Assembly (NCBI GenBank): GCA_030147325.1
Contig: JASLAA010000061.1
Location: forward strand, 1 to 5,767
From: Arthrobacter sp.
GTDB taxonomy: Bacteria > Actinomycetota > Actinomycetes > Actinomycetales > Micrococcaceae
Direction of reading: 5' to 3'
DNA: 5,767 nucleotides
Shown: piece by piece, positions 1 through 4,719 of the stretch
How positions within the stretch are numbered: the stretch's first letter is position 1
How the letters are laid out: each line of letters opens with the position of its first letter
The notes under the pieces: generated by a model
The model's input: only the letters and a program-made list of their open reading frames with translations
What the model was told of the DNA's origin: nothing
Database searches by the model: none
Position numbers and translations under genes: made by a program

Positions 1-282
1 GACCGGCTGCACTTCTCTCCGCTCGGCCACCACACGATCGCGGCGATGGTCCTGGACACTCTCGCGGTACGGCACACACTCGAGCCGCTCCGCCCCAAGG
101 ACCTGGCCGTGCGCACCTGGCGCGCTGCCCGCGCGGAGGACCTGGTCTGGGCGCGCGAGTACTTCGTCCCGTGGGTCCTGCGACGCCTGCGCCATCAGTC
201 CTCGGGCGATGGGATCACCGCGAAGCGGCTCGAGGCCGCGCCGATCTTCGGACCGGGCATGCCGCCGGGCAGCGGCGACTGA
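1..282 (+). CDS. SGNH/GDSL-type hydrolase, C-terminal fragment
   Basis: The frame is open from base 1 to a TGA at 280-282, so only the last 93 residues of a gene that begins outside the window are seen. The fragment opens with DRLHFSPLGH, which matches the last conserved block (DxxH) of SGNH/GDSL esterase-lipase enzymes; it supplies the catalytic Asp and His, here residues 1 and 4 of the fragment. The rest is an Arg-rich tail (WVLRRLRHQS) followed by a Gly/Pro-rich end (FGPGMPPGSGD), as I would expect for an actinobacterial family member acting on esters. The substrate cannot be told, and the catalytic Ser block lies off the window. The ATG at 46 is internal to this frame and is not the start. 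A hairpin follows 37 bases after the stop. Family assignment is good; function is only generic. Confidence 0.8.
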   Translation, partial: DRLHFSPLGHHTIAAMVLDTLAVRHTLEPLRPKDLAVRTWRAARAEDLVWAREYFVPWVLRRLRHQSSGDGITAKRLEAAPIFGPGMPPGSGD

Positions 283-318
283 GCCGAAAGACCCCTGCCC
301 CGGGGTCCACCGGACGGC

Positions 319-351
319 AAGAACCGGCCGAGTCCGCCTCGACCGGTTCTT
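319..351 (+). terminator. Hairpin terminator between convergent genes
   Basis: AAGAACCGG (319-327) pairs perfectly with CCGGTTCTT (343-351). After one C/A mismatch the stem continues with CGAG/CTCG and closes on a 5-base loop (333-337). On the plus strand the stem runs into a short T-rich end (TTCTTT), fitting an intrinsic terminator for the SGNH gene. Being symmetric, it may also stop transcripts of the converging minus-strand gene that ends at 387, although no clear T run exists in that direction. Confidence 0.7.
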
Positions 352-356
352 TCCCG

Positions 357-382
357 CGTTCGTTCGTTCGTTCGTTCGTTCG
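357..382. repeat. CGTT tetranucleotide tandem repeat, 6.5 copies
   Basis: CGTT is repeated six times without error and followed by CG, directly between the terminator hairpin and the stop codon (387-389) of the minus-strand small gene. It lies outside both reading frames, so copy-number change would not shift either one; it could alter the 3' end of the transcripts. Confidence 0.9.
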
Positions 383-386
383 GGCC

Positions 387-629
387 CTAGTCGTCGAGCT
401 GTACCTCACCGTTCGCGACGGCGTCGGCGCAGGCGCTGAGGTCCGGCCCCGGCTTGAAGTCGACGAACTGGGGCTGCAGCTTCTGGAAGAGGAACTCGTA
501 GACCTCGTCGCGGGACTTGCCGCTCATCGTCTCGACGGCTTCGCGTACCGCCCCCTGCAGTGCCCGATCGGAATCGAGCAGGATCTTGTCGCGTGCTTCC
601 TGGTTCCAGCCAATGGTGCTCAGTTCCAT
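387..629 (-). CDS. Small acidic protein of unknown function downstream of metX
   Basis: I do not recognise this family. From the ATG at 627-629 the product is 80 residues (MELSTIGWNQEARDK...), ending GEVQLDD and TAG. It has one Cys, no membrane segment and no signal peptide. It looks soluble, acidic and mainly helical in its middle part (about residues 15-52, with ALQGAVREAVETM and RDEVYEFLFQKL). The start was chosen because AAGAGGAG (636-643) lies 6 bases upstream of this ATG. A longer frame begins at the ATG at 675-677 (96 residues), whose nearest purine-rich site, AGGA, is about 12 bases away; that version adds a Ser/Asp/Glu-rich extension. The gene follows metX on the same strand after 71 to 119 bases, so it could be the last gene of the met unit or have its own promoter. 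A link to methionine metabolism is only positional. Confidence 0.75.
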   Translation of the reverse strand: MELSTIGWNQEARDKILLDSDRALQGAVREAVETMSGKSRDEVYEFLFQKLQPQFVDFKPGPDLSACADAVANGEVQLDD

Positions 630-691
630 GAACAGCTCCTCTTCAGACGTCGGATCCGGCGCATCGGCACCGGACATGCCTGCGCGAATTC

Positions 692-715
692 CTAAGCAGG
701 CTTAGCTCCAAGCCT
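692..715. promoter_or_regulatory. Overlapping inverted repeats upstream of the small gene
   Basis: CTAAGC-AG-GCTTAG (692-705) is a 6-2-6 inverted repeat. Its right half also pairs with the next element: AGGCTT (698-703), a 6-base spacer, then AAGCCT (710-715). The two pairings exclude each other. The cluster lies in the 678-748 gap between the metX stop and the small gene, where an operator or RNA switch would be expected. No clear -10/-35 pair is visible. The regulator is unknown, and function is inference from symmetry alone. Confidence 0.35.
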
Positions 716-748
716 AGGGGCCCGTCGGGTGAAACCCAACCGGCCACC

Positions 749-1891
749 TCATCCCGGGTAGAACGCGGCGCGGAGCTTGCCGTCCAGCTGGTGGATCTGG
801 GTGAGGAACGCGTCGTGGCCCACGGGCGAGGAGATCATGTGGACGGGCACCTCCCCGGGCAGACCTGCAGCGAGCCGCCTCGCCTGCCCGGGGAAGTAGA
901 GCCGATCGGTGTCCACGGCCGCGATGAAGAACTCCGACGTCGCAGCACCCAACGCGCTGTCGAGGCTGCCGCGGTCCCGCGCGGCGTCGTGGCTCACGAG
1001 CGCCTCGGTCAGGATGACGTAACTGTTCGCGTCGAAACGGTCCACCAGTTTGTCCGCCTGGTGATCGAGGTAGCTCTCCACCTGGTAGCGCCCCCGACCC
1101 GCCGGCAGGGCGGCCCCGAGCACCTGCTCACCGCCCTGTTCGGCGCGGCCGAAGCGTGCTTCCAGCTCGTGCTCGGACCGGTAGGTGATGTGTGCGATCC
1201 GCCGGGCGATCCCGAGGCCCGCATCCGGATGCGGGCCGTCGTAGTAGTCGCCGCCGCGATAGGCGGGATCGAGCCGGATGGCCTGCACCTGCGCCTGGGC
1301 GAACGCTATCTGTTCGGCCGAACTGGCGGCAGTGCAGGCGATGACGGCGCACCGCTCCACGCGGTGCGGATACATCAGGGCCCACTCGAGGGCGCGGGCC
1401 CCTCCCATCGAACCCCCGAGCACCGAATGCCACCGTGGGATCCCGAGGCGGTCCGCGAGCAGGCTCTCGGCGCGGACCGCGTCACGGATGGTGACGAAGG
1501 GAAACCGCGATCCCCAGGGTGAGCCGTCGGCAGCGAGGCTCGCCGGCCCGGTCGACCCGTAACAGCCGCCGAGCATGTTGACGGACACCACGAAGTACCG
1601 GTCGGTGTCCACCGTGCGTCCGGGACCCACGAGACCGTCCCACCAGCCCTCCTCCTCCGAGGCGCCGCGCGCCACGTGCGAGCTGCCGGTCAGGGCGTGC
1701 TGCACGAGCACGGCGTTGGAGGCATCCCGGTTCAGCCGGCCCCAGGTCTCGTAAGCGAGCTGGACGTCGGGGAGCTCACCTCCCGCCTCGAGCACGAGCG
1801 GACCGATCGGAGCGAGGCGCAGGAGCCCGTCCTGTGCGGGATGGGCGCCGTCGACCCCGGGGTGCACGGGAGCGGGAGGGTAGGTGGTCAC
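749..1891 (-). CDS. metX: Homoserine O-acetyltransferase MetX
   Basis: This 380-residue cytoplasmic alpha/beta-hydrolase-fold enzyme transfers an acetyl group from acetyl-CoA to the hydroxyl of L-homoserine, the first committed step of methionine synthesis. The length is usual for the family. Visible marks are LAYETWG (45-51), QHALTGSSH (64-72), the nucleophile elbow GGSMGG with Ser161, VDTDRLYFP with Asp329 as the likely acid, and VGHDAFL with His359 as the base. The 30-residue Asp-His spacing fits MetX. Some MetX-fold enzymes use succinyl-CoA; the sequence alone does not exclude that, but pairing with metY favours acetyl. The start is GTG (1889-1891), 6 bases after the metY stop. Its Shine-Dalgarno AAAGGAG lies inside the last metY codons, about 11 bases upstream, so translation is probably coupled to metY. 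Expression should follow the SAM riboswitch ahead of metY. Confidence 0.95.
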   Translation of the reverse strand: MTTYPPAPVHPGVDGAHPAQDGLLRLAPIGPLVLEAGGELPDVQLAYETWGRLNRDASNAVLVQHALTGSSHVARGASEEEGWWDGLVGPGRTVDTDRYFVVSVNMLGGCYGSTGPASLAADGSPWGSRFPFVTIRDAVRAESLLADRLGIPRWHSVLGGSMGGARALEWALMYPHRVERCAVIACTAASSAEQIAFAQAQVQAIRLDPAYRGGDYYDGPHPDAGLGIARRIAHITYRSEHELEARFGRAEQGGEQVLGAALPAGRGRYQVESYLDHQADKLVDRFDANSYVILTEALVSHDAARDRGSLDSALGAATSEFFIAAVDTDRLYFPGQARRLAAGLPGEVPVHMISSPVGHDAFLTQIHQLDGKLRAAFYPG

Positions 1892-1897
1892 GTCGGG

Positions 1898-3214
1898 TCA
1901 GGCTCCTTTGGCGGCACGGAACCCGGCGTCGAGGTCGGCCAGGATGTCGGTGATGTTCTCCAGTCCGACGGACAGCCGGACCAGGCCTGGCCGGACTCCT
2001 GCCGTGAGCTGCGCCTCCGCGCCCAGTTGGCTGTGCGTCGTCGACGCCGGGTGGATGACCAGGGAGCGGACATCCCCCACATTAGCGACGTGGGAGTGCA
2101 GCTCGAGGCCGTCCACGAATCGCTTGCCCGCTTCCACTCCCCCGGCGATGTCGAAACTGACGATCGCCCCCGTACCGATACGCCCGTACTTCTTCCCGCG
2201 CTCGTACCAGGGGCTCGAGGGCAGGCCCGCGTAGGAGACGCGCTCGACGTCGTCGTGCCCCTCCAGCCACTCGGCGACGGCCTGCGCGTTCTGCACATGG
2301 CGCTCGACGCGCAGGCTGAGGGTCTCCAGCCCCTGGGCGATGAGGAAGGCATTGAACGGCGAGACGGCGGCGCCGAGATCCCGCAGGAGCTGCACCCGCG
2401 CCTTGAGGATGTAGGCGAGATTCGCGCCGAGGGCGCTGCCCACGCCGAGATCCCGCGCGTAGACGAGCCCCTGGTAGCTTTCGTCCGGGGTATTGAAGCC
2501 CGGGAACCGGTCGGGGTACTGCGCGAAATCGAAGTTCCCCGAGTCCACGATGACGCCGGCGATGGCGTTCCCGTGCCCGCCGAGGTACTTCGTGGCCGAG
2601 TGCACCACGATGTCCGCACCCCATTCGATGGGCCGGATCAGGTACGGCGTCGAGAGCGTGTTGTCGACGATCAGCGGCAGGCCGTGCTCATGGGCGACGG
2701 CGCTGATGCCTTCGAGGTCGAGCACGTCCTGCCGAGGATTGGAGACGACTTCCCCGAAGAAGAGCTTGGTGTTGGGCCGGACGGCGTTCCGCCAGTGGTC
2801 GAGGTTGTCGGGATCCTCGACGAAGGTGGTCTCGATGCCGAACTTCTTCAGGGTGTGCTTGAAGAGGTTGTAGGTGCCTCCGTAGAGACTCGGGCTGGCC
2901 ACGATGTGGTCCCCCGCCTCCGCGATATTGAGCACCGCGAAGGTCTCGGCCGCCTGCCCGGAGGCGAGGAGCAACGCCCCGACCCCGCCCTCGAGGCTCG
3001 CGATGCGCGTCTCGACCGCTTCCTGTGTGGGGTTGCCGATGCGGGTGTAGATGGGCGCGAGTTCGGTCAGCGAGAACCGGTTGGCGGCACTCTCGGCACT
3101 CGGGAAGACGAAGGACGACGTCTGGTAGATGGGCAGCGCGCGCGCTCCCGTGGCTGCGTCCGGCACCTGGCCGGCGTGGATCTGGCGTGTCTCGAAAGAC
3201 CAATCGTTGGACAT
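1898..3214 (-). CDS. metY: O-acetylhomoserine sulfhydrylase MetY (PLP-dependent)
   Basis: This 438-residue enzyme belongs to the Cys/Met-metabolism PLP family (fold type I). It uses sulfide to replace the acetyl group of O-acetylhomoserine, giving homocysteine in the cytoplasm. Visible marks are YTRIGNPT (56-63, phosphate and substrate region), LLLASGQAAE (81-90), VDNTLSTPYL (183-192, with the PLP-ring Asp at 184), the Schiff-base lysine Lys209 in HSATKYLGGHG, and the carboxylate-binding Arg413 in LVRLSVGLEN. The length of about 430-440 residues favours MetY over the shorter cystathionine gamma-synthase and gamma-lyase (about 380-400). The ATG at 3212-3214 has AGGGAG (3219-3224) 4 bases upstream. 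A SAM-IV-type riboswitch occupies the leader, and metX follows 6 bases downstream, forming a two-step pathway unit. Some homologues also accept O-acetylserine; this cannot be judged here. Confidence 0.95.
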   Translation of the reverse strand: MSNDWSFETRQIHAGQVPDAATGARALPIYQTSSFVFPSAESAANRFSLTELAPIYTRIGNPTQEAVETRIASLEGGVGALLLASGQAAETFAVLNIAEAGDHIVASPSLYGGTYNLFKHTLKKFGIETTFVEDPDNLDHWRNAVRPNTKLFFGEVVSNPRQDVLDLEGISAVAHEHGLPLIVDNTLSTPYLIRPIEWGADIVVHSATKYLGGHGNAIAGVIVDSGNFDFAQYPDRFPGFNTPDESYQGLVYARDLGVGSALGANLAYILKARVQLLRDLGAAVSPFNAFLIAQGLETLSLRVERHVQNAQAVAEWLEGHDDVERVSYAGLPSSPWYERGKKYGRIGTGAIVSFDIAGGVEAGKRFVDGLELHSHVANVGDVRSLVIHPASTTHSQLGAEAQLTAGVRPGLVRLSVGLENITDILADLDAGFRAAKGA

Positions 3215-3218
3215 GGCG

Positions 3219-3300
3219 CTCCCTGCTCGAGGGGCTCCGCAGAATCCGATGCGCCGGCCGGTGGATCCCGCTCCAGGACATCGGGCTCGACAGGAGCCCG
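3219..3300 (-). promoter_or_regulatory. Putative riboswitch expression platform hiding the metY RBS
   Basis: Three competing pairings are visible in the minus-strand RNA. First, CGGGCTC (3300-3294) and GAGCCCG (3288-3282) form a perfect 7-bp hairpin that starts inside the aptamer's 3' end. Second, GGGCTCC (3299-3293) can pair with GGAGCCC (3238-3232), just ahead of the start site. Third, CCCT (3233-3230) can pair with AGGG of the Shine-Dalgarno (3224-3221). Helices two and three share bases 3233-3232 and compete. No U tract follows any hairpin, so translational rather than termination control is inferred. The model is that SAM binding locks the aptamer end and leaves the Shine-Dalgarno paired, turning the gene off. 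Confidence 0.5.
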
Positions 3301-3411
3301 CGCTTGCACGGCGCCGAACTGGCGCCGAGCCTGGTCTTCACCCGGGGCACCCCACCGCGGTTGGAGGGTTGCCGGCCAGCAAGCCGGGGCTTCGTGCTGG
3401 CACTCATGACC
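3294..3411 (-). ncRNA. SAM-IV-type S-adenosylmethionine riboswitch
   Basis: The leader of metY carries the SAM-IV consensus, recognised from memory of the mycobacterial example. It begins GGTCATGAGTGCCAGC (from 3411) and contains GCTGGCCGGCAACCCTCC, then GGGGTGCCCCGGGTGAAGAC and CAAGCGCGGG near the 3' end. The structure folds as expected. GGTC pairs with GACC to close the core, GCCAGC pairs with GCTGGC, with AAGC/GCTT stacked inside, and ACCC pairs with GGGT. A CGGCGCC/GGCGCCG hairpin precedes the 3' strand. Loop bases CCGCG (3360-3356) can pair with CGCGG (3302-3298), the expected 3' pseudoknot. The length of about 118 bases is normal. It senses SAM and should repress metY-metX when SAM is plentiful. 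The 3' boundary is approximate because it merges with the expression platform. Confidence 0.93.
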
Positions 3412-3420
3412 TGTCTTCAT

Positions 3421-3447
3421 GAAATAGCATCCGGGCGGATCCGGCAA
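3421..3447 (-). promoter_or_regulatory. Candidate promoter of the metY-metX unit
   Basis: Reading the minus strand, TTGCCG (3447-3442) resembles a -35 element. After 15 bases comes TGC-TATTTC (hexamer 3426-3421), an extended -10-like element. Transcription would start near 3414, just ahead of the first aptamer base at 3411, which is where a riboswitch transcript should begin. The spacer is short and both hexamers are imperfect, so the position is supported mostly by its fit to the aptamer. Confidence 0.4.
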
Positions 3448-3511
3448 CCCGTGTGTCTCTTCGTGAAGCACTGCATCGAGCTGGGGACCCGCACTCGGAA
3501 GGAGGGAGCAG

Positions 3512-3530
3512 TAAGGCAAGCCTAAGTCGA
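3512..3530. promoter_or_regulatory. Possible DtxR/IdeR-like operator in the metY / VOC divergent region
   Basis: TAAGGCAAGCCTAAGTCGA matches the iron-box consensus TWAGGTWAGSCTWACCTWA at about 14 of 19 positions, recalled from knowledge of DtxR/IdeR sites. The match is concentrated in the left two thirds, and the centre AGGC-AA-GCCT is a perfect inverted repeat. It lies about 31 bases before the VOC start codon and overlaps that gene's possible -35. It is too far from the metY promoter to block it directly. The right half is poor, so this could be another regulator's site or chance. Confidence 0.3.
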
Positions 3531-3555
3531 GACGCAGATCACTTAGTGCCAAGAT
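3527..3555 (+). promoter_or_regulatory. Candidate promoter for a leaderless VOC mRNA
   Basis: TCGAGA (3527-3532) and CAAGAT (3550-3555) are spaced 17 bases apart. This places a start of transcription about 7 bases after the -10, essentially on the ATG at 3562. The hexamers match the consensus only in part. The model is supported mainly by the lack of any Shine-Dalgarno sequence in the 25 bases before that ATG. Confidence 0.3.
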
Positions 3556-3561
3556 ATCGGC

Positions 3562-4203
3562 ATGCGTCTGGACCATGTCTCTTATGCCTGTGAACCCGAT
3601 GGACTCGCCGCGACCGCCGACCGGATAGCGGCCAGACTCGGCATCGACCCGGTGAAAGGCGGCGTGCACCCCCGCTTCGGCACCCGCAACATGATCTTCC
3701 CGCTGGTGAACGGCCAGTACCTCGAGGTCGTGGAGGTCCTGAACCACCCGGCGTCGGACAAGGCCCCCTTCGGACAGGCGGTCCGCGCCCGCTCGGAGGC
3801 CGGCGGAGGCTGGATGGGCTGGTGCGTCGCCGTCGACGACCTCGGACCGTTCGAGGAACGCCTGGGCCGCAGCTCGGTCCCCGGCAACCGGAAGTTCCCG
3901 GACGGCCAGGAACTGTCCTGGCAGCAAATCGGCATCAAGGGGCTCATCGCCGATCCCCAGGTCCCCTACCTGCTGCGCTGGGACGACGGCACCGAGGATC
4001 TGCATCCGTCGAAGGCCCGCCCCGCGGCCGTCAAGCTCGACTGCCTGACCATCGCCGGGTCCTCCGAGCGGGTCACCGAGTGGCTGGGCACCGCCGTCGA
4101 GGAGACGCTGGACGGCGTGACAGTCCAGTGGATCGCACCCAACGGGACCCCGGGCATCATGTCCGTCACGTTCGAGACCGGCGCGGGTCGCGTCGAGATC
4201 TGA
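3562..4203 (+). CDS. VOC superfamily protein with glyoxalase-like domain
   Basis: This 213-residue soluble protein starts MRLDHVSYA, the typical first strand of a VOC (glyoxalase/dioxygenase fold) unit carrying a potential metal-ligand His5. It continues with GGVHPRFGTRNMIFPL (33-48) and YLEVVEV (53-59, with Glu55 a possible ligand), and then GWCVAVDDL (86-94). This arrangement resembles the Glyoxalase_3-like (PF13468) family. A weaker second half (about 155-213, with VKLDCLTIAGSS and MSVTFETGAGRVEI) looks like a second beta-alpha-beta unit. Catalytic function and substrate are unknown; many such proteins are annotated only by fold. The start is fixed by the family pattern, in which LDHV sits at the N-terminus. 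No ribosome-binding site precedes it, so it may be leaderless. It is divergent from metY, and a strong hairpin follows the stop by 44 bases. Confidence 0.85.
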   Translation: MRLDHVSYACEPDGLAATADRIAARLGIDPVKGGVHPRFGTRNMIFPLVNGQYLEVVEVLNHPASDKAPFGQAVRARSEAGGGWMGWCVAVDDLGPFEERLGRSSVPGNRKFPDGQELSWQQIGIKGLIADPQVPYLLRWDDGTEDLHPSKARPAAVKLDCLTIAGSSERVTEWLGTAVEETLDGVTVQWIAPNGTPGIMSVTFETGAGRVEI

Positions 4204-4230
4204 TGCGCCCCTGATCGATCGCGCCGAGGC

Positions 4231-4246
4231 GCGGAGACGCGGAGAC
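4231..4246. repeat. Two tandem copies of GCGGAGAC
   Basis: Two exact 8-base copies lie between the VOC stop codon and the terminator hairpin. This is a short non-coding direct repeat, probably of no function. Confidence 0.6.
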
Positions 4247-4247
4247 G

Positions 4248-4284
4248 CAGGAAGGGCCGGACGGAGACCGTCCGGCCCTTCCTG
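4248..4284. terminator. Bidirectional terminator, perfect 17-bp stem
   Basis: CAGGAAGGGCCGGACGG (4248-4264) pairs without error with 4268-4284 across a 3-base AGA loop. It stands between the converging VOC gene (stop 4203) and the DUF1540-like gene (stop 4294), where a shared terminator is expected. Neither side has a T run, which is common for terminators in high-GC actinobacteria. Confidence 0.85.
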
Positions 4285-4293
4285 TCGGGTGGG

Positions 4294-4581
4294 TCAGGCG
4301 TGCGTGTAGGTGAGGCAGTCCGCAGCTTCTGCCCCGGGGCCGACCTTGACGGCGGGGGCAGAGCACAGCAGGTCCTGGTTGAAGCTGCACTCGGAGCGCT
4401 GGCAGGCGCCCACGTGGGCGAGCATCTTGGGGAGGCCCCCACTGATCGAGGTGTCGATGAAGGTGGCGCAGGAAGCATGCTCCTCGCTCCCCGAGACGGT
4501 GATGGCGACGGCGGTGCAGCCGTCGTGGTTGAACGAACAGTTGGAGACACTGCATTCGGAGACGCTGGTGATCACGCTCAT
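4294..4581 (-). CDS. Small Cys-rich protein with two tandem DUF1540-like units
   Basis: This 95-residue soluble protein has eight Cys in two matching sets: 10, 15, 22, 38 and 60, 65, 73, 89. The first unit is CSVSNCSFNHDGCTAVAITV followed by SCATF; the second is CQRSECSFNQDLLCSAPAVKV followed by DCLTY. The pattern CX4CX6-7CX15C, with CSFN after the second Cys and an Ala-x-x-V/I stretch after the third, matches my memory of DUF1540 (PF07561). Its function is unknown; metal binding is a common guess from the Cys layout. The start is the ATG at 4579-4581, with a strong AGGAGG (4586-4591) 4 bases upstream. A longer in-frame ATG at 4644 has no such site and would add a Pro-rich, non-conserved extension. 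A 138-base, relatively AT-rich region lies upstream, so the gene probably has its own promoter and is not part of the CPBP transcript. Confidence 0.88.
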   Translation of the reverse strand: MSVITSVSECSVSNCSFNHDGCTAVAITVSGSEEHASCATFIDTSISGGLPKMLAHVGACQRSECSFNQDLLCSAPAVKVGPGAEAADCLTYTHA

Positions 4582-4651
4582 GATTCCTCCTGGCTGGTCC
4601 GGTGGTGCCCTGGAGGGGCTTTCCGAAATACCGAATGAATTCACGCTAACA

Positions 4652-4663
4652 CCGCAATTGCGG
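4652..4663. promoter_or_regulatory. 12-bp perfect palindrome upstream of the DUF1540-like gene
   Basis: CCGCAATTGCGG is fully self-complementary. It lies about 70 bases before the start codon, in the most AT-rich stretch of the window. A possible minus-strand promoter (TTGTGC 4691-4686, TAATTT 4671-4666, short 14-base spacer) ends just ahead of it, so the palindrome would sit near the transcription start, a usual place for a repressor. Operator function is inferred only from symmetry and position. Confidence 0.35.
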
Positions 4664-4696
4664 ATAAATTAGTCATGATCGGCGTGCACAATTCAC

Positions 4697-4715
4697 GAAG
4701 GTAAGGCTTCTCTTT
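4697..4715. promoter_or_regulatory. Possible DtxR/IdeR-like half site
   Basis: GAAGGTAAGGCTTCTCTTT contains AGGTAAGGCT (4699-4708), an exact match to the left half of the recalled iron-box consensus (TWAGGTWAGSCT...), and about 15 of 19 positions overall. It is just after the CPBP stop codon and upstream of the possible promoter of the DUF1540-like gene. One degenerate half is weak evidence. Confidence 0.3.
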
Positions 4716-4719
4716 CCCC

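Noticed and set aside
357..382. CRISPR-like or VNTR array
   Set aside because: A 4-base unit without spacers is a simple-sequence repeat. No CRISPR repeat-spacer structure exists in the window.
171..695. 174-codon plus-strand frame across the terminator, repeat and small gene
   Set aside because: It runs through a terminator hairpin and the tandem repeat and has no ribosome-binding site or family pattern. The minus-strand gene with a good Shine-Dalgarno explains the region better.
723..745. Possible metX terminator hairpin (GTTGGGT/ACCCGAC)
   Set aside because: There are only 7 pairs including a G-T wobble, and no T run, so it is too weak to list as a terminator.
1676..3409. 577-codon open frame on the plus strand, antisense to metX, metY and the leader
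   Set aside because: It crosses two well-identified genes and a riboswitch, has no recognisable domain, and is rich in Arg/Gly/Val/Asp as expected for the antisense of GC-biased codons. It is a shadow frame.
3294..3411. SAM-I (S-box) or cobalamin riboswitch as alternatives for the leader
   Set aside because: The core order, the 3' hairpin and the CAAGCGCGGG pseudoknot strand match SAM-IV. I saw no S-box 3' architecture and no B12-box.
3067..4005. 312-codon minus-strand frame across the VOC gene and the metY leader
   Set aside because: It overlaps the antisense of a clear VOC protein and the SAM-IV aptamer, and no domain is recognised. Its openness is a codon-bias artefact.
4582..4644. Longer N-terminus of the DUF1540-like protein from the ATG at 4644
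   Set aside because: The extension is Pro-rich and has no Shine-Dalgarno, whereas AGGAGG sits 4 bases before the ATG at 4581.
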